Positions 34,298 through 43,064 of a stretch of 64,000 nt of DNA are shown here, piece by piece (the stretch's first letter is position 1; each line of letters opens with the position of its first letter). This stretch comes from Oscillospiraceae bacterium (GTDB lineage: Bacteria; Bacillota; Clostridia; Oscillospirales; Oscillospiraceae). The stretch is taken from NCBI GenBank assembly GCA_022846095.1, contig AP025583.1, positions 434,001 to 498,000 on the forward strand, read 5' to 3'. Position numbers and translations under genes: made by a program. The notes below the pieces were generated by a model. It made no database searches. It was not told the DNA's origin and was given only the letters and a program-made list of their open reading frames with translations.

Positions 34298-34389
34298 GTT
34301 GTGGCAATAAGCCATAGGGTTTTCATCGATCCTACACAGCAAGGGCCGCCACGCCTGCGGAACCTGAATACGAAAAGGAAGTGCTTGCC

Positions 34390-35325
34390 GTGCAATACCC
34401 CTATTTGAAGTATTTTATCGTTGTAGCGGAGCTTATGAGCATCTCCAAGGCCGCCCAGTTCATCCATATCTCCCAACAGGGGCTGAGTTCTTATATCCGC
34501 CGGCTTGAGAGCTACTACCAGGTGGAGCTCTTTACCCGCAAGCCCGAGCTTGCCCTGACGCCGGCCGGCCAGCTGCTGCTGGATAAGGCCCGCACGATTG
34601 ACCGCGCGTTCGACCAGCTCGACAAGGCGTTCCATGCCGATCACAGCCTGGAGCCCACCGTGGCCATCGGCATTGTCAACTCGGCGTTCCGATATTTTAC
34701 GGAGAAGCGGCTGCTGATCCAGTACCGTGATCTGTACCCTGAGATTCTGGTGCGCCTGGAGGACATTCTCCCCGGGGAAATTGTCCAAGGGGTGCTGAGC
34801 AACCAGCTCCACTTCGGCTGCACCAACGTACTGCAGGAGCATGAAACCCTTAAATATGAGTATCTGTTCAGCCAGGAGTTTGTGCTAGCGGTGAGCGAGA
34901 GCAAATTAAAACAGAAGATGGGGGAGCGGTACCCCGCCTGTATCGAAGCGTTCCAGCAGGGGGTGGACCTGCGGGAGTTCGTATCGATCCCCTACTTCGG
35001 CTATCCCGCCACCTTTGTCATCAGCCGGCTTCTGGGGGAGTACTGCGAACGGGAGGGGATCAGCTTTGCGACCCGTCTGGAGAATCCGACCGCTGAGGCC
35101 AATATGCAGATGGTCATGTTTGGAGAGGGGTTTACCTTCCTTGTGAAAGACCGGCTGCCGGTCTTTCAACGGGAGGCGGAGAGCCTGGGGCTGCCCTTCC
35201 ACAGCTTCCCAATCGCCGCGCCGGAACTAAAAATTCCGTATTACCTTGTGAGCAAGGCAAAACGGAATTACCGGGAGCATATATTGAAACTGATGGATCT
35301 GGTGCGTATTCTGCTGTCGCAGTAA
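34390..35325 (+). CDS. LysR-family transcriptional regulator
   Basis: A 311-residue protein. The N-terminal winged helix-turn-helix covers residues 1-60 (YFIVVAELMSISKAAQFIHISQQGLSSYIRRLE) and a periplasmic-binding-like effector domain follows. The GTG at 34390 is chosen because AAGGAA lies nine bases upstream; another GTG three codons earlier overlaps that site. It is divergent from the opp operon and followed by its own terminator, so it is probably the local regulator of peptide uptake. Confidence 0.9.
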   Translation: MQYPYLKYFIVVAELMSISKAAQFIHISQQGLSSYIRRLESYYQVELFTRKPELALTPAGQLLLDKARTIDRAFDQLDKAFHADHSLEPTVAIGIVNSAFRYFTEKRLLIQYRDLYPEILVRLEDILPGEIVQGVLSNQLHFGCTNVLQEHETLKYEYLFSQEFVLAVSESKLKQKMGERYPACIEAFQQGVDLREFVSIPYFGYPATFVISRLLGEYCEREGISFATRLENPTAEANMQMVMFGEGFTFLVKDRLPVFQREAESLGLPFHSFPIAAPELKIPYYLVSKAKRNYREHILKLMDLVRILLSQ

Positions 35326-35327
35326 GA

Positions 35328-35372
35328 GGGCCTGGCCAGCGGGCAATCCCGCGGGCCAGGCCCTGCTTTTTA
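35328..35372 (+). terminator. Terminator of the LysR gene
   Basis: GGGCCTGGCCAGCGGG pairs with CCCGCGGGCCAGGCCC around a CAAT loop, with one mismatch, followed by TGCTTTTTT. Confidence 0.85.
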
Positions 35373-35452
35373 AAAAAGACTTGCGAAGGATGGGGGGTTA
35401 AGGTATCCTGATAAGCGAATACCCCCGCGAGGGGGAGGCGGGAGTGGTGTAC

Positions 35453-36286
35453 ATGGAGATCACGCTGGAGGAGCTGTGCGCGAAAATCGCGCTCCAGCCG
35501 GAGATGGCGCACCGGGTGCTGGCGTTCAGCAGGGGCTTTGACTGGGCGTGCGCCGCCCCGGAGCTGGAGGGGCTCTTCCAGCGGGCGCGCTGGGACGGGG
35601 CGCTGGCGGCGCTGAAAGCCAAACTGGGCCCGGACGGGGACGGCGTGAAGATCCTCGCCTGCATGCTCCAGTGCGCCCGGGAGACCTATGGGCGCTGCCG
35701 GGCGCAGGGCATCCCGGAGCAGGTGTTTACGGACACCTTCCGCTGCTTCCCCCGCTTCATCGGCGAGCATATCGCCAGCTACGGCGCGCCCGCCTTCGAC
35801 CGGGACTGGTGGACGGCGCGGCAGGTGTCCATGGAGCTGTTCCGTCTGGGGGAGCTGGAGTACGAGACGGTGACGCTGGACGGCGCCCCGGCGGTCAGCA
35901 TCCACATCCCGTCGGACGCGGTGCTCACGCGGCCGCGGCTGCGGGAATCCTGGGCGCGGGCCCGGGACTTTTTCGGCGCATACCGGCCAGGCTACAGGGA
36001 CGCAGTTTGGTACTGCCACTCCTGGCTGCTGGAGCCCGCCCTGGCCCGGGTGCTGCCCGAGGGCTCCAACATCCTGGGCTTCCAGCGCTCCTTCCGCATC
36101 GGGCGCGTGGACTACGGCGCGCGGGACTTCGTCGAGTGGGTCTTCAAGGACCCCGGGCTGGCCCCGGAGGACTACCCGGAAAACACCACCCTCCAGCGCA
36201 GGCTGAAAGCCTACCTGCTGGAGGGCGGGGAGATCGGGGAGGGGCTGGGCTATCTCGCGCAGGACCCCTTCCGGCCCCCGACCTGA
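35453..36286 (+). CDS. Acyltransferase-like protein (NAT_N / GNAT_C type)
   Basis: A 277-residue soluble protein resembling Firmicute proteins with an N-terminal NAT_N-like helical domain and a C-terminal GNAT-like domain. Recognisable segments are DTFRCFPRFIGEH near residue 98, the central HIPSDAVLTRPRLRESWARA and CHSWLLEPAL followed by SNILGFQRSF near 190. No acetyl-CoA loop of the classical GNAT type is obvious, and the substrate is unknown. The ATG at 35453 has GGGAG eight bases upstream. It is monocistronic, between two terminators. Confidence 0.75.
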   Translation: MEITLEELCAKIALQPEMAHRVLAFSRGFDWACAAPELEGLFQRARWDGALAALKAKLGPDGDGVKILACMLQCARETYGRCRAQGIPEQVFTDTFRCFPRFIGEHIASYGAPAFDRDWWTARQVSMELFRLGELEYETVTLDGAPAVSIHIPSDAVLTRPRLRESWARARDFFGAYRPGYRDAVWYCHSWLLEPALARVLPEGSNILGFQRSFRIGRVDYGARDFVEWVFKDPGLAPEDYPENTTLQRRLKAYLLEGGEIGEGLGYLAQDPFRPPT

Positions 36287-36288
36287 GC

Positions 36289-36328
36289 AAACGCCCCGGT
36301 ATCCCGTTTCGGGATACCGGGGCGTTTT
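36289..36328. terminator. Bidirectional terminator between acyltransferase-like and AraC genes
   Basis: AAACGCCCCGGTATCCCG and its complement form an 18-base-pair stem with a TTT loop, ending in TTTT. It lies between convergent genes and touches the stop codon of the AraC gene. Confidence 0.88.
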
Positions 36329-37277
36329 ACGCCTGGGGCGCGGCGGGGGGCGAGGGGAGGATGGCGCAGTTCATGGCCTCCTGGGTGAAGGTGCCGTCGG
36401 GCAGGCGGCGGCGGAACTCCCCCGGGGTGAGGCCGGTGCTGCGGCGGAAGACCTCGATAAAGTAGCTGGCCCCGCTGAAGCCGCAGGCGCAGGCCACGTC
36501 GGTGACGCTCATCTGGGAGTTGGACAGCAGCAGAAAGCTCTTCTGGATGCGGAAATTCTGTAAATAGGTGAAGGGGCTCTGGCGGAGGAATTTTTTGAAG
36601 AGGGCGCAGCACTTGCTCTGGCACATGGCCCCGGCCCCCGCGATGTCCTTGAGCTGGAGGCGCTGATCGAAATGGGCCTGGATATAGGCCAGCATCTGCA
36701 TCAGGGCGGCCACCCCGGCCGACTGGGTGCTGCGCAGGATCTGCCGGGGCACGGCGTGGCGGTAGAGGTCCTCCAGCACCGCGTACATGTCCCGCATGGT
36801 CTCCAGCTCGTAGAACTCCGGGCGCTCCAGGTTGACCCGGATGAGCTGGTCGATGCGCTCCAGCATGGCGGCCTGCCAGGGCTCCCCCTGGCGGAGCAGC
36901 AGGCTGTCCAGGCTCTCGGTGCAGATCAGGGGGTTGAGGTACTGGGTGGCGATGTAGGGATTCTCGGAGAAGAAGGCGGGGGGCACCTGGAGCACGGCGT
37001 AGATGAAGTCGCCCCCGTTCATGGACGCGCCCGAGTGGAGGCGGTTGGAGTTGATGAACAGCCCGTCCCCCGCGGCCATGGGGTAGTCCGTGCCGTTGAC
37101 CCGGTAGACCGCGTTGCCCGCCTCCACCAGCAGAAATTCCAGCTCGCTGTGCCAGTGGGCGGCCACCTGGCGGTCGGGATACTCGTACAGCCTGCCGCGG
37201 TACCCCCGTATGTGCATACAGGGGGAGGGGTAGGGAATCACCTCGGAGCGGTTCTCCTTCAGCTTGAGCTGGTACAT
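36327..37277 (-). CDS. AraC-family transcriptional regulator
   Basis: A 316-residue regulator. An N-terminal cupin-like sensor domain shows AAHWHSELEFLLVEAG near residue 40. The C-terminal 100 residues hold two AraC helix-turn-helix motifs (LKDIAGAGAMCQSKCCALFKKF, then VTDVACACGFSGASYFIEVFRR). The ATG is preceded by a run of nine G, which forms the ribosome site. A promoter lies 45-70 bases upstream. It is divergent from an asparaginase/amino-acid ABC operon and probably controls it. Confidence 0.92.
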   Translation of the reverse strand: MYQLKLKENRSEVIPYPSPCMHIRGYRGRLYEYPDRQVAAHWHSELEFLLVEAGNAVYRVNGTDYPMAAGDGLFINSNRLHSGASMNGGDFIYAVLQVPPAFFSENPYIATQYLNPLICTESLDSLLLRQGEPWQAAMLERIDQLIRVNLERPEFYELETMRDMYAVLEDLYRHAVPRQILRSTQSAGVAALMQMLAYIQAHFDQRLQLKDIAGAGAMCQSKCCALFKKFLRQSPFTYLQNFRIQKSFLLLSNSQMSVTDVACACGFSGASYFIEVFRRSTGLTPGEFRRRLPDGTFTQEAMNCAILPSPPAAPQA

Positions 37278-37320
37278 GGCGCCCCCCCCCTAACAGCGAA
37301 TTGTGTAAAATATTGATATA

Positions 37321-37348
37321 ATTATAGCATATCCTGATATATTTACAA
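37321..37348 (-). promoter_or_regulatory. Probable promoter of the AraC-type gene
   Basis: On the minus strand TTGTAA and TATAAT are separated by 16 bases, about 45 bases before the ATG, in an AT-rich divergent region. On the plus strand a TATAAT at 37361-37366 could serve the asparaginase gene but its -35 is poor. Confidence 0.5.
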
Positions 37349-37495
37349 GCACCGCGCTTCTATAATGGAATTAAGCAAACCGTTGAGTATTATCATTTTA
37401 TCATAAGCGGCCGCTTACTGGAAAAACTGCCAGATCCATGGGCATAAAACCGGCCAAGCACCGTCTTAGTATCTCTGATTGGGAGGTAAGGGCAT

Positions 37496-38491
37496 ATGTA
37501 CGCGCCGCTGCTCACCGAAAACCGCTCGGGCACCTTCGATCTGATCCGGTACGGCTATCTCTGCATTGTGGACGAGCACTCCAAGGTGCTCTATCAGGCG
37601 GGGGATGCGGAGGACTTCGTGTTCTACCGCTCGGCCTCCAAGCCCATCCAGTCCCTGCCGGTGTTCAAATACGGCCTGGACCGGAAGTACGGCCTGACCG
37701 ACGAGGAGGCCGTCATCCTCTCCGGCTCCCACGCGGGGATGCCGGTGCACGTGGCGGCGGTGGAAAATATCCTGCGCAAGGCGGGCTTTGACGAGGACAT
37801 TCTGTGCATGAACCCCGCCGCGCCGGGGGACGAGGCGAGCAACGAGCGCCGCCTGCGGGCCGGGCTGCCCAAGCGCAAGGTCTACCACAACTGCTCGGGC
37901 AAGCACTGCGCGCTGCTGATGGTCCAGCGGGAGCTGGGGGGCGCGCCGGAGGACTACTGGAAGGTGGGCACCCCGGTCCACCGGGAGGTGGAGGACACCA
38001 TCAAGGCCGTCAGCGAGGCCGAGGAGGTGAAGATCGGCGTGGACGGCTGCGGCGTGCCAGTCTTTGCGGTGCCCATGCGCTCCATCGCGGCGGCGTATAA
38101 GAATCTTGCATGTATTGACACCCTGCCCGGCGGGGAGCTCCAGCGCCTGGCGGCGGAAAACGTGGCGCGGATCGGCCGCCACCCCCACATGATCCGGGGG
38201 GAGGGCTACCTGTGCACCATCATGAACCAGGACCCCAACATCATCGCCAAGGGGGGCGCCAACGGGGTGTACGGCTTCGGGCTCAAGCGGCAGCGGCTGG
38301 GCGTGGCCCTCAAGTTCGTGGACGGCACCGAGGGCGCGTGGCCCTTCCTCATCTGGGAGATCCTCAGCGCCCTGGGGGCCCTGAGCGACGAGACCATGCA
38401 GCGGCTGGAGACCCTGCACCCCAAGTACTTCGTCAACGACAACGACGCGGTGGTGGGCGCGCGGGAGTCGCTGGTGCAAATCTCCATCTAA
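37496..38491 (+). CDS. Asparaginase II family protein (Rhizobium-type)
   Basis: A 331-residue protein of the thermolabile asparaginase family. It is related to beta-lactamase/glutaminase-fold enzymes and deamidates asparagine to aspartate. Typical segments are FYRSASKPIQSLP near residue 43, LSGSHAGMPVH near 83 and NCSGKHCALL near 138; the Ser-Lys pairs are probable active-site residues. GGGAGGTAAG precedes the ATG. It heads an operon with an ABC importer of the polar amino-acid type and an M24 protein, which suggests uptake and deamidation of asparagine or a related amide. Confidence 0.9.
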   Translation: MYAPLLTENRSGTFDLIRYGYLCIVDEHSKVLYQAGDAEDFVFYRSASKPIQSLPVFKYGLDRKYGLTDEEAVILSGSHAGMPVHVAAVENILRKAGFDEDILCMNPAAPGDEASNERRLRAGLPKRKVYHNCSGKHCALLMVQRELGGAPEDYWKVGTPVHREVEDTIKAVSEAEEVKIGVDGCGVPVFAVPMRSIAAAYKNLACIDTLPGGELQRLAAENVARIGRHPHMIRGEGYLCTIMNQDPNIIAKGGANGVYGFGLKRQRLGVALKFVDGTEGAWPFLIWEILSALGALSDETMQRLETLHPKYFVNDNDAVVGARESLVQISI

Positions 38492-38559
38492 GCGCGTGCA
38501 TTTGGAGCGGCGGCTCCTGCAAATAGGAAAGAACGGATGAATGAAAGGGAGGATTACAC

Positions 38560-39408
38560 ATGAAAAAGGCGAAAAGACTAGCGGCTCTGGTACTGGGCGC
38601 GGCCATGCTCTTCACCTGCGCGCTCTCGGGCTGCGGCGGCGGGAACGCGGAGGGCGACGGCGGCGGCGCGGCCGCGGCCACCACCTCCAAGCTGGACCAG
38701 ATCATGGACGCGGGCAAGATCGTGGTGGGCGTCAACCCCCCCGGCGAGCCCATCTGCTTCTACGACGACAAGGGCGAGCTCATCGGCTACGACATCGACT
38801 GGGCCAAAAAGCTGGCCGAGACCCTGGGCGTGGAGATTGAGTTTGTGGACGTGAACGGCGAGACCCGCCTGAGCGCCGTCACCTCCGGCCGCGTGGACCT
38901 GATCTTCGCCAACATCACCGGCAACCTGGAGCGGGCCAAGACCATCAACTTCTCCATGCCCTACCTGCGCACCGGCATCAAGATGCTCACCGCGCAGGGC
39001 TCCAAGTACCACACCATCTCCGACCTGAACACCCCCGACGCCACCATCGCCCTGGCCGCCGGCACCACCATGGAGGCCCTGGTGCTGGAGCAGGCCCCCA
39101 ACTGCAAGATCACCTATGTGGACTCCCTGCCCGAGCAGGTGCTGGCCCTCCAGCAGGGCAAGTGCGACGCTGTGCTGGAGGACGGCACCAGCATCGACTA
39201 CCTGGCCGGCCAGAACGAGGGCCTGGAGGCCCAGCCCACCGTCTACACCTCCGACCCCATCTGCATCGGCTACATCAAGGGCGACCCCGACCTGGCCCGC
39301 TACCTGGATATGTTCGTCTCCACCATGATCTCCAACGGCTTCCAGGCCGATACCTACGAGAAGTGGTTCGGCTCCCCCTACACCGGCACTCTGACCACGA
39401 TCTGGTAA
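38560..39408 (+). CDS. Polar amino-acid ABC transporter substrate-binding lipoprotein
   Basis: A 282-residue family 3 binding protein. The lipoprotein signal ends in ALSGCG near residue 26. Typical features are GEPICFYDDKGELIGYDIDWAKKLAE near 65, RVDLIFANIT near 110 and DLNTPDATIALAAGTT near 150. GGGAGG lies before the ATG. It is followed by a hairpin and two permease genes. Specificity is not readable, but the neighbours suggest asparagine, glutamine or a derivative. Confidence 0.92.
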   Translation: MKKAKRLAALVLGAAMLFTCALSGCGGGNAEGDGGGAAAATTSKLDQIMDAGKIVVGVNPPGEPICFYDDKGELIGYDIDWAKKLAETLGVEIEFVDVNGETRLSAVTSGRVDLIFANITGNLERAKTINFSMPYLRTGIKMLTAQGSKYHTISDLNTPDATIALAAGTTMEALVLEQAPNCKITYVDSLPEQVLALQQGKCDAVLEDGTSIDYLAGQNEGLEAQPTVYTSDPICIGYIKGDPDLARYLDMFVSTMISNGFQADTYEKWFGSPYTGTLTTIW

Positions 39409-39422
39409 AATAAGCTGCACAA

Positions 39423-39450
39423 GGGCCCGGCCGCACTCCCGGCCGGGCCT
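39423..39450 (+). other. Intercistronic hairpin after the binding-protein gene
   Basis: GGCCCGGCC and GGCCGGGCC arms around an eight-base loop, followed by CTTT. It sits between the binding protein and first permease gene and probably limits read-through or stabilises the upstream message. Confidence 0.6.
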
Positions 39451-39482
39451 CTTTGCAACCGGCGCTGAGAAGGTGAAAAGGC

Positions 39483-40148
39483 ATGTATAAATTGAATTTC
39501 AGGTTCCTGCAAAACCCCATGTACCAGGGCTACCTGATCACCGGCATCAAAAACACGCTGATCATCACCGTGTGCTGCATGGTGTTCGGGTTTCTGCTGG
39601 GTCTGGTCATCGCCCTGTGCCGGCGCTCCAGGCTCAAGCCCCTGCGGGCCTTCGGCTTCGTGTGGGTGGACATACTGCGCAACACCCCCTTCCTGGTCCA
39701 GCTCTTCTTTTTCTACTACGGCCTGCCCGAGCTGGGCATCCAGACCGACCCGCTGATTACCGCCATCATCGCCCTGAGCATCAACACCTCCGCCGTCAAC
39801 TGCGAGGTCATCCGGGCGGGGCTTATGGCGGTGAAGAAGGGCTACTACGAGTGCGCCTCCGCACTGGGGTACTCCCCCCTCCAGACCATCCGCCACGTGG
39901 TGCTCCCCATCTCCCTGCGGGTGTCCTTCAAGCCCCTGGTCAACAACTTCGTCAACCTGGTGCTCACCACCTCGGTGGCCTTCTCGGTGTCCGTCATGGA
40001 GCTGATGGGGGCGGGCAAGATCATCAACGGCCGGGTGGACAAGCCCTTTGAAATCTACGTCATGCTGCTGCTCATTTACTGCGTGTTCACGTTCCTGATC
40101 TCTATCGTCTCCAAGGCGGTCGACCGTAAGATCGCCATACAGCTCTAG
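39483..40148 (+). CDS. Amino-acid ABC transporter permease
   Basis: A 221-residue HisM/GlnP-type permease with about five helices. It has GIKNTLIITVCCMVFGFLLG near the start, WVDILRNTPFLVQLFFFYYGLPE near 58-80 and the EAA loop ECASALGYSPLQTIRHVVLP near 120. AAGGTG lies upstream of the ATG. It forms a heterodimer with the next gene. Confidence 0.92.
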   Translation: MYKLNFRFLQNPMYQGYLITGIKNTLIITVCCMVFGFLLGLVIALCRRSRLKPLRAFGFVWVDILRNTPFLVQLFFFYYGLPELGIQTDPLITAIIALSINTSAVNCEVIRAGLMAVKKGYYECASALGYSPLQTIRHVVLPISLRVSFKPLVNNFVNLVLTTSVAFSVSVMELMGAGKIINGRVDKPFEIYVMLLLIYCVFTFLISIVSKAVDRKIAIQL

Positions 40149-40163
40149 GAAGGGGGGAGAAGT

Positions 40164-40838
40164 ATGGATAACTACGTCATCGGCCAATACGCCCAATTCG
40201 TGGTGGGCGACCTGGGGCGGCTGTTCCAGGGCGCCGGGGTCACGCTGAGCATCACACTGATCTCCATCTTCCTGGGCACCCTGCTGGGGATTTTCCTGGG
40301 CATCGTCCGCTGCTCCAAGAATAAGGTAATCCGCTTCCTGCCCCTGATCATCATGGAGCCGCTGCGCAACTCCCCCCTGGTGGTCCAGCTCTTCCTGGTC
40401 TACTACGGCCTGCCCGTGGTGGCGGGCATCCTGCTGGACCAGTACCCCGCCGCCATCATCACCCTGTCCCTGAACACCGCCGCCTTCTTCGGGGTGCTGG
40501 TGCACAACTCCATCTCCGCCATCCCCCAGGGCCAGTGGGAGGCGGGCTACGCCCTGGGCCACGGCAAGATCTCCACCTTCCTGCACGTCATCACCAGGCA
40601 GGCCTTCCGGCTGCTGATCCCCCAGGCCATCACCCTGTACATCGGCCAGCTCCAGTGCTCCTCCATCGTGGCCCTGATCAGCATGAAGGACATCGCCCGG
40701 GTGGGCCAGCTCCTCTCCGTGCGCACCCTCCAGCCCTTCCTGGTGTGGGGCATCGTGTTCGCCATGTACTACATCGTCTCCTTCCCCCTGGCGCGGCTGG
40801 CCAACTACCTGGAAAAGCGCGTGAGCTATTCCTACTGA
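40164..40838 (+). CDS. Amino-acid ABC transporter permease (second subunit)
   Basis: A 224-residue HisQ/GlnP-type permease. It shows GVTLSITLISIFLGTLLGIFLG near residue 28, IIMEPLRNSPLVVQLFLVYY near 62 and the EAA-like GQWEAGYALGHGKISTFLHV near 122. GGAAGGGGGGAG precedes the ATG, 15 bases after the first permease. Together with the previous gene and the downstream ATPase it completes the importer. Confidence 0.92.
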   Translation: MDNYVIGQYAQFVVGDLGRLFQGAGVTLSITLISIFLGTLLGIFLGIVRCSKNKVIRFLPLIIMEPLRNSPLVVQLFLVYYGLPVVAGILLDQYPAAIITLSLNTAAFFGVLVHNSISAIPQGQWEAGYALGHGKISTFLHVITRQAFRLLIPQAITLYIGQLQCSSIVALISMKDIARVGQLLSVRTLQPFLVWGIVFAMYYIVSFPLARLANYLEKRVSYSY

Positions 40839-40853
40839 TTTGAGGTGAACGTT

Positions 40854-41588
40854 ATGGCAATGATCGAAGTTAAGGGCATCACCAAGCGCTTCGGGGAGCT
40901 GACGGTGCTGCGCGAGTTCAGCGTCTCCTTCGACCAGGAGGGCGTCACCGTGCTGCTGGGCCCCAGCGGCACCGGCAAGAGCACGCTGCTGCGCTGCATC
41001 AACGGCCTGGAAAAAATCGACGGCGGCGACATCCTGGTGGACGGCCTTTCGGTGAAGGAGAAGAAGAACCTGCGCCAGATCCGCCTGACCTGCGGCATGG
41101 TCTTTCAGCAGACCGTGCTCTTCCCCCATATGGACGTGCTGGACAACCTGATTATGAGTCCCATCCGCCTGCTCAAGACCCCCAGGGCCGAGGCGGTGGA
41201 GAAGGCCCGGTTCTATCTGGACAAGGTGGGCCTGTCCTCCAAGGAGCACTCCCGGCACAACGAGCTCTCCGGCGGCGAGCAGCAGCGCATCGCCATCGCC
41301 CGGGCCCTGATGATGAACCCCAAGGCCCTGCTGCTGGACGAGATTACCTCCGCCCTGGATCCCGAGATGACACGGGAGGTGCTCAACATCCTGGAGGAAC
41401 TGGCCGCCGACGGGGTGTGCATGCTCTGCGTCACCCACGAGATGTCCTTTGCCAAGGACGTGGCCAGCCGTATCCTGTTCCTGGACGGCGGGCAGCTGGT
41501 GTGCGACTCCACCAAAAACGAGTTTTTCAGCCAGGTGCGCCAGGAGAACGAGCGCATCTCCAAATTCCTCAGCTTTATCGGCGAATAA
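40854..41588 (+). CDS. Amino-acid ABC transporter ATPase (GlnQ type)
   Basis: A 244-residue ATPase with Walker A GPSGTGKST near residue 37, signature ELSGGEQQR near 138, Walker B ALLLDEITSALD near 158 (Ile replaces the usual Pro after DE) and switch His in CVTHEM. The ATG at 40854 has GAGGTG six bases upstream; upstream in-frame codons are not supported. It is 15 bases after the second permease gene. Confidence 0.94.
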   Translation: MAMIEVKGITKRFGELTVLREFSVSFDQEGVTVLLGPSGTGKSTLLRCINGLEKIDGGDILVDGLSVKEKKNLRQIRLTCGMVFQQTVLFPHMDVLDNLIMSPIRLLKTPRAEAVEKARFYLDKVGLSSKEHSRHNELSGGEQQRIAIARALMMNPKALLLDEITSALDPEMTREVLNILEELAADGVCMLCVTHEMSFAKDVASRILFLDGGQLVCDSTKNEFFSQVRQENERISKFLSFIGE

Positions 41589-41612
41589 CGGGACACGAAA
41601 GGTGATTTGTGC

Positions 41613-43007
41613 ATGAGTATCACATTCAAACAGACCAACCCCCTGTTCCTGCGGGAGGTGGACGCCCCCCAGGTGCCCCTGGGCGCGGAGGACTACCTCC
41701 GGCGCCTGGCCCTGCTGCGCGCCGGGATGGCGGCGCGGGGGCTGGACTTCTGCCTGATCTACGGCGACCGGGAGCACTTTGCCAACCTGGACTACCTCAG
41801 CGGCTACGACTGCCGCTTTGAGGAGGGGCTCTTCCTCGTCCCCGCCGCGGGGGCGCCCACCCTGCTGCTGGGCAACGAGGGCATGGCCTACAGCTACGCG
41901 GTGCCCTATGAGATCAACCGGGTCTACTACCGCAATTTCTCCCTCCAGGGCCAGCCCAGGTGCAGAACGGAGACCCTGGCCGGGATATTCCGGGACGCGG
42001 GCATCGGCGGGGAGAGCCGGCTGGGCGTCATCGGCTGGAAGTACTTCCTGACCGGGTACGACACCGCCGACCCGGAGCACACCTACGACCTGCCCCACTA
42101 CGTGATGGAGGCGGTTTTCCGGGTGTGCCCCCCGGAGCGTGTGGTCAACGCCACCGATCTGCTGACCGGGCTGGAGGGGGGCGTGCGCCTCAACGTCCGC
42201 ACCGCCAGGGAGATCGCCGCCGCCGAGGCCGCCGCCGCCCGCACCTGTAACGCCGTGCTGCGGATGCTGCGGGCCGTGAAGCCGGGCATGACCGAGTACG
42301 AGGTGAGCCAGCGCGCGGGCATCGGCTTCGCCCCCTGGTGCATGTACCCCATGGTCAACTTCGGGCCGGAGCACGTGGCCCTGGGGCTCTGCTCCCCCTC
42401 CGACGACACGGCCCTGCGCCTGGGCGACCCCTGCGGGCTGTGCTACGGCGTGCGCGGCTCCCTCTCCTCCCGGGTGGGGGTGGCCGCCTGGGACAGGGAG
42501 AGCATGGGGGAGTACGCGCCCCTGCTGGAGTCCTTCTACGGCAAATTCTTCGAGGCCCTCTGCGCCTGGTACGGGGCGCTGTCCATCGGCGTCACCGGCC
42601 ACACGCTCCACCGGGCCGTCCACGACATCATCGGCGCGCCGGAGTACAACGTGCACCTGAACGTGGGCCACTACATCGGCGGGGACGAGTGGGTCAACTC
42701 CCCGGTGTGGGAGGGCTCGGAGCACCGGCTGGCCGACGGGGCCTATTTCCAGACCGACATCATCGCCTCGGAGTCCGGCCCGGTGCGCACCGCCATCTGT
42801 GAGGACCCGGTCATCCTGGCCGGGCCGGAGCTGCGCGGGGCCCTGGCGGCGGAGTACCCGCAGGTGTACGGGCGCGTCATGGCCCGGCGGGAGGCCATGG
42901 CGGAGCTGGGGATCAAGCTCCACGACGAGGTGCTGCCGCTGTCCAACCTCAACGGCGCCATGTTCCCCTTCATGCTCAACCTGGACACCGTGTTCGCGGT
43001 GGAATAA
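41613..43007 (+). CDS. M24-family (creatinase/prolidase-fold) protein lacking the two metal-binding Asp
   Basis: A 464-residue protein with an N-terminal creatinase-type domain (residues 1 to about 190) and a C-terminal pita-bread fold. In true M24 peptidases the metal site needs D, D, H, E and E. Here the region expected to hold both Asp reads GDPCGLCYGVRGSLSSRVG, without them. A His in NVGHYIGGDEW and Glu in ICEDPV remain. This pattern recalls creatinase, which uses the fold without metals to hydrolyse a C-N bond. AAAGGTGA precedes the ATG at 41613. It closes the asparaginase/ABC operon and may act on the imported compound. Confidence 0.85.
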   Translation: MSITFKQTNPLFLREVDAPQVPLGAEDYLRRLALLRAGMAARGLDFCLIYGDREHFANLDYLSGYDCRFEEGLFLVPAAGAPTLLLGNEGMAYSYAVPYEINRVYYRNFSLQGQPRCRTETLAGIFRDAGIGGESRLGVIGWKYFLTGYDTADPEHTYDLPHYVMEAVFRVCPPERVVNATDLLTGLEGGVRLNVRTAREIAAAEAAAARTCNAVLRMLRAVKPGMTEYEVSQRAGIGFAPWCMYPMVNFGPEHVALGLCSPSDDTALRLGDPCGLCYGVRGSLSSRVGVAAWDRESMGEYAPLLESFYGKFFEALCAWYGALSIGVTGHTLHRAVHDIIGAPEYNVHLNVGHYIGGDEWVNSPVWEGSEHRLADGAYFQTDIIASESGPVRTAICEDPVILAGPELRGALAAEYPQVYGRVMARREAMAELGIKLHDEVLPLSNLNGAMFPFMLNLDTVFAVE

Positions 43008-43008
43008 C

Positions 43009-43044
43009 AAAAAAACCGCCGCCCCTCGGGGCGGCGGATTTTTT
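43009..43044. terminator. Bidirectional terminator
   Basis: CCGCCGCCCC and GGGGCGGCGG arms with A and T runs of about six on either side. It lies between the convergent M24 and transglutaminase-like genes. Confidence 0.85.
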
Positions 43045-43064
43045 ATTGCTAGGATAGCTATTTC

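Larger units (their letters stand above)
34072..34389. other. Divergent regulatory region between opp operon and LysR gene
   Basis: A 318-base AT-rich region with no credible gene. It contains a palindrome next to the opp start (34092-34111), a minus-strand promoter (34190-34219), a tandem repeat TCGAATTATA/TCGAATTACA (34186-34205) overlapping its -10, and a cluster of GTTTC/GAAAC dyads (34271-34297) before the regulator gene. A plus-strand TTGACC-N17-AAACAT at 34254-34282 is a weak candidate promoter for the regulator. Confidence 0.6.

Noticed and set aside
39378-43010. A 1210-codon open frame on the minus strand
   Set aside because: It lies antisense to the amino-acid ABC operon and M24 gene, has no ribosome site and reads as His/Gly/Asp-rich nonsense.
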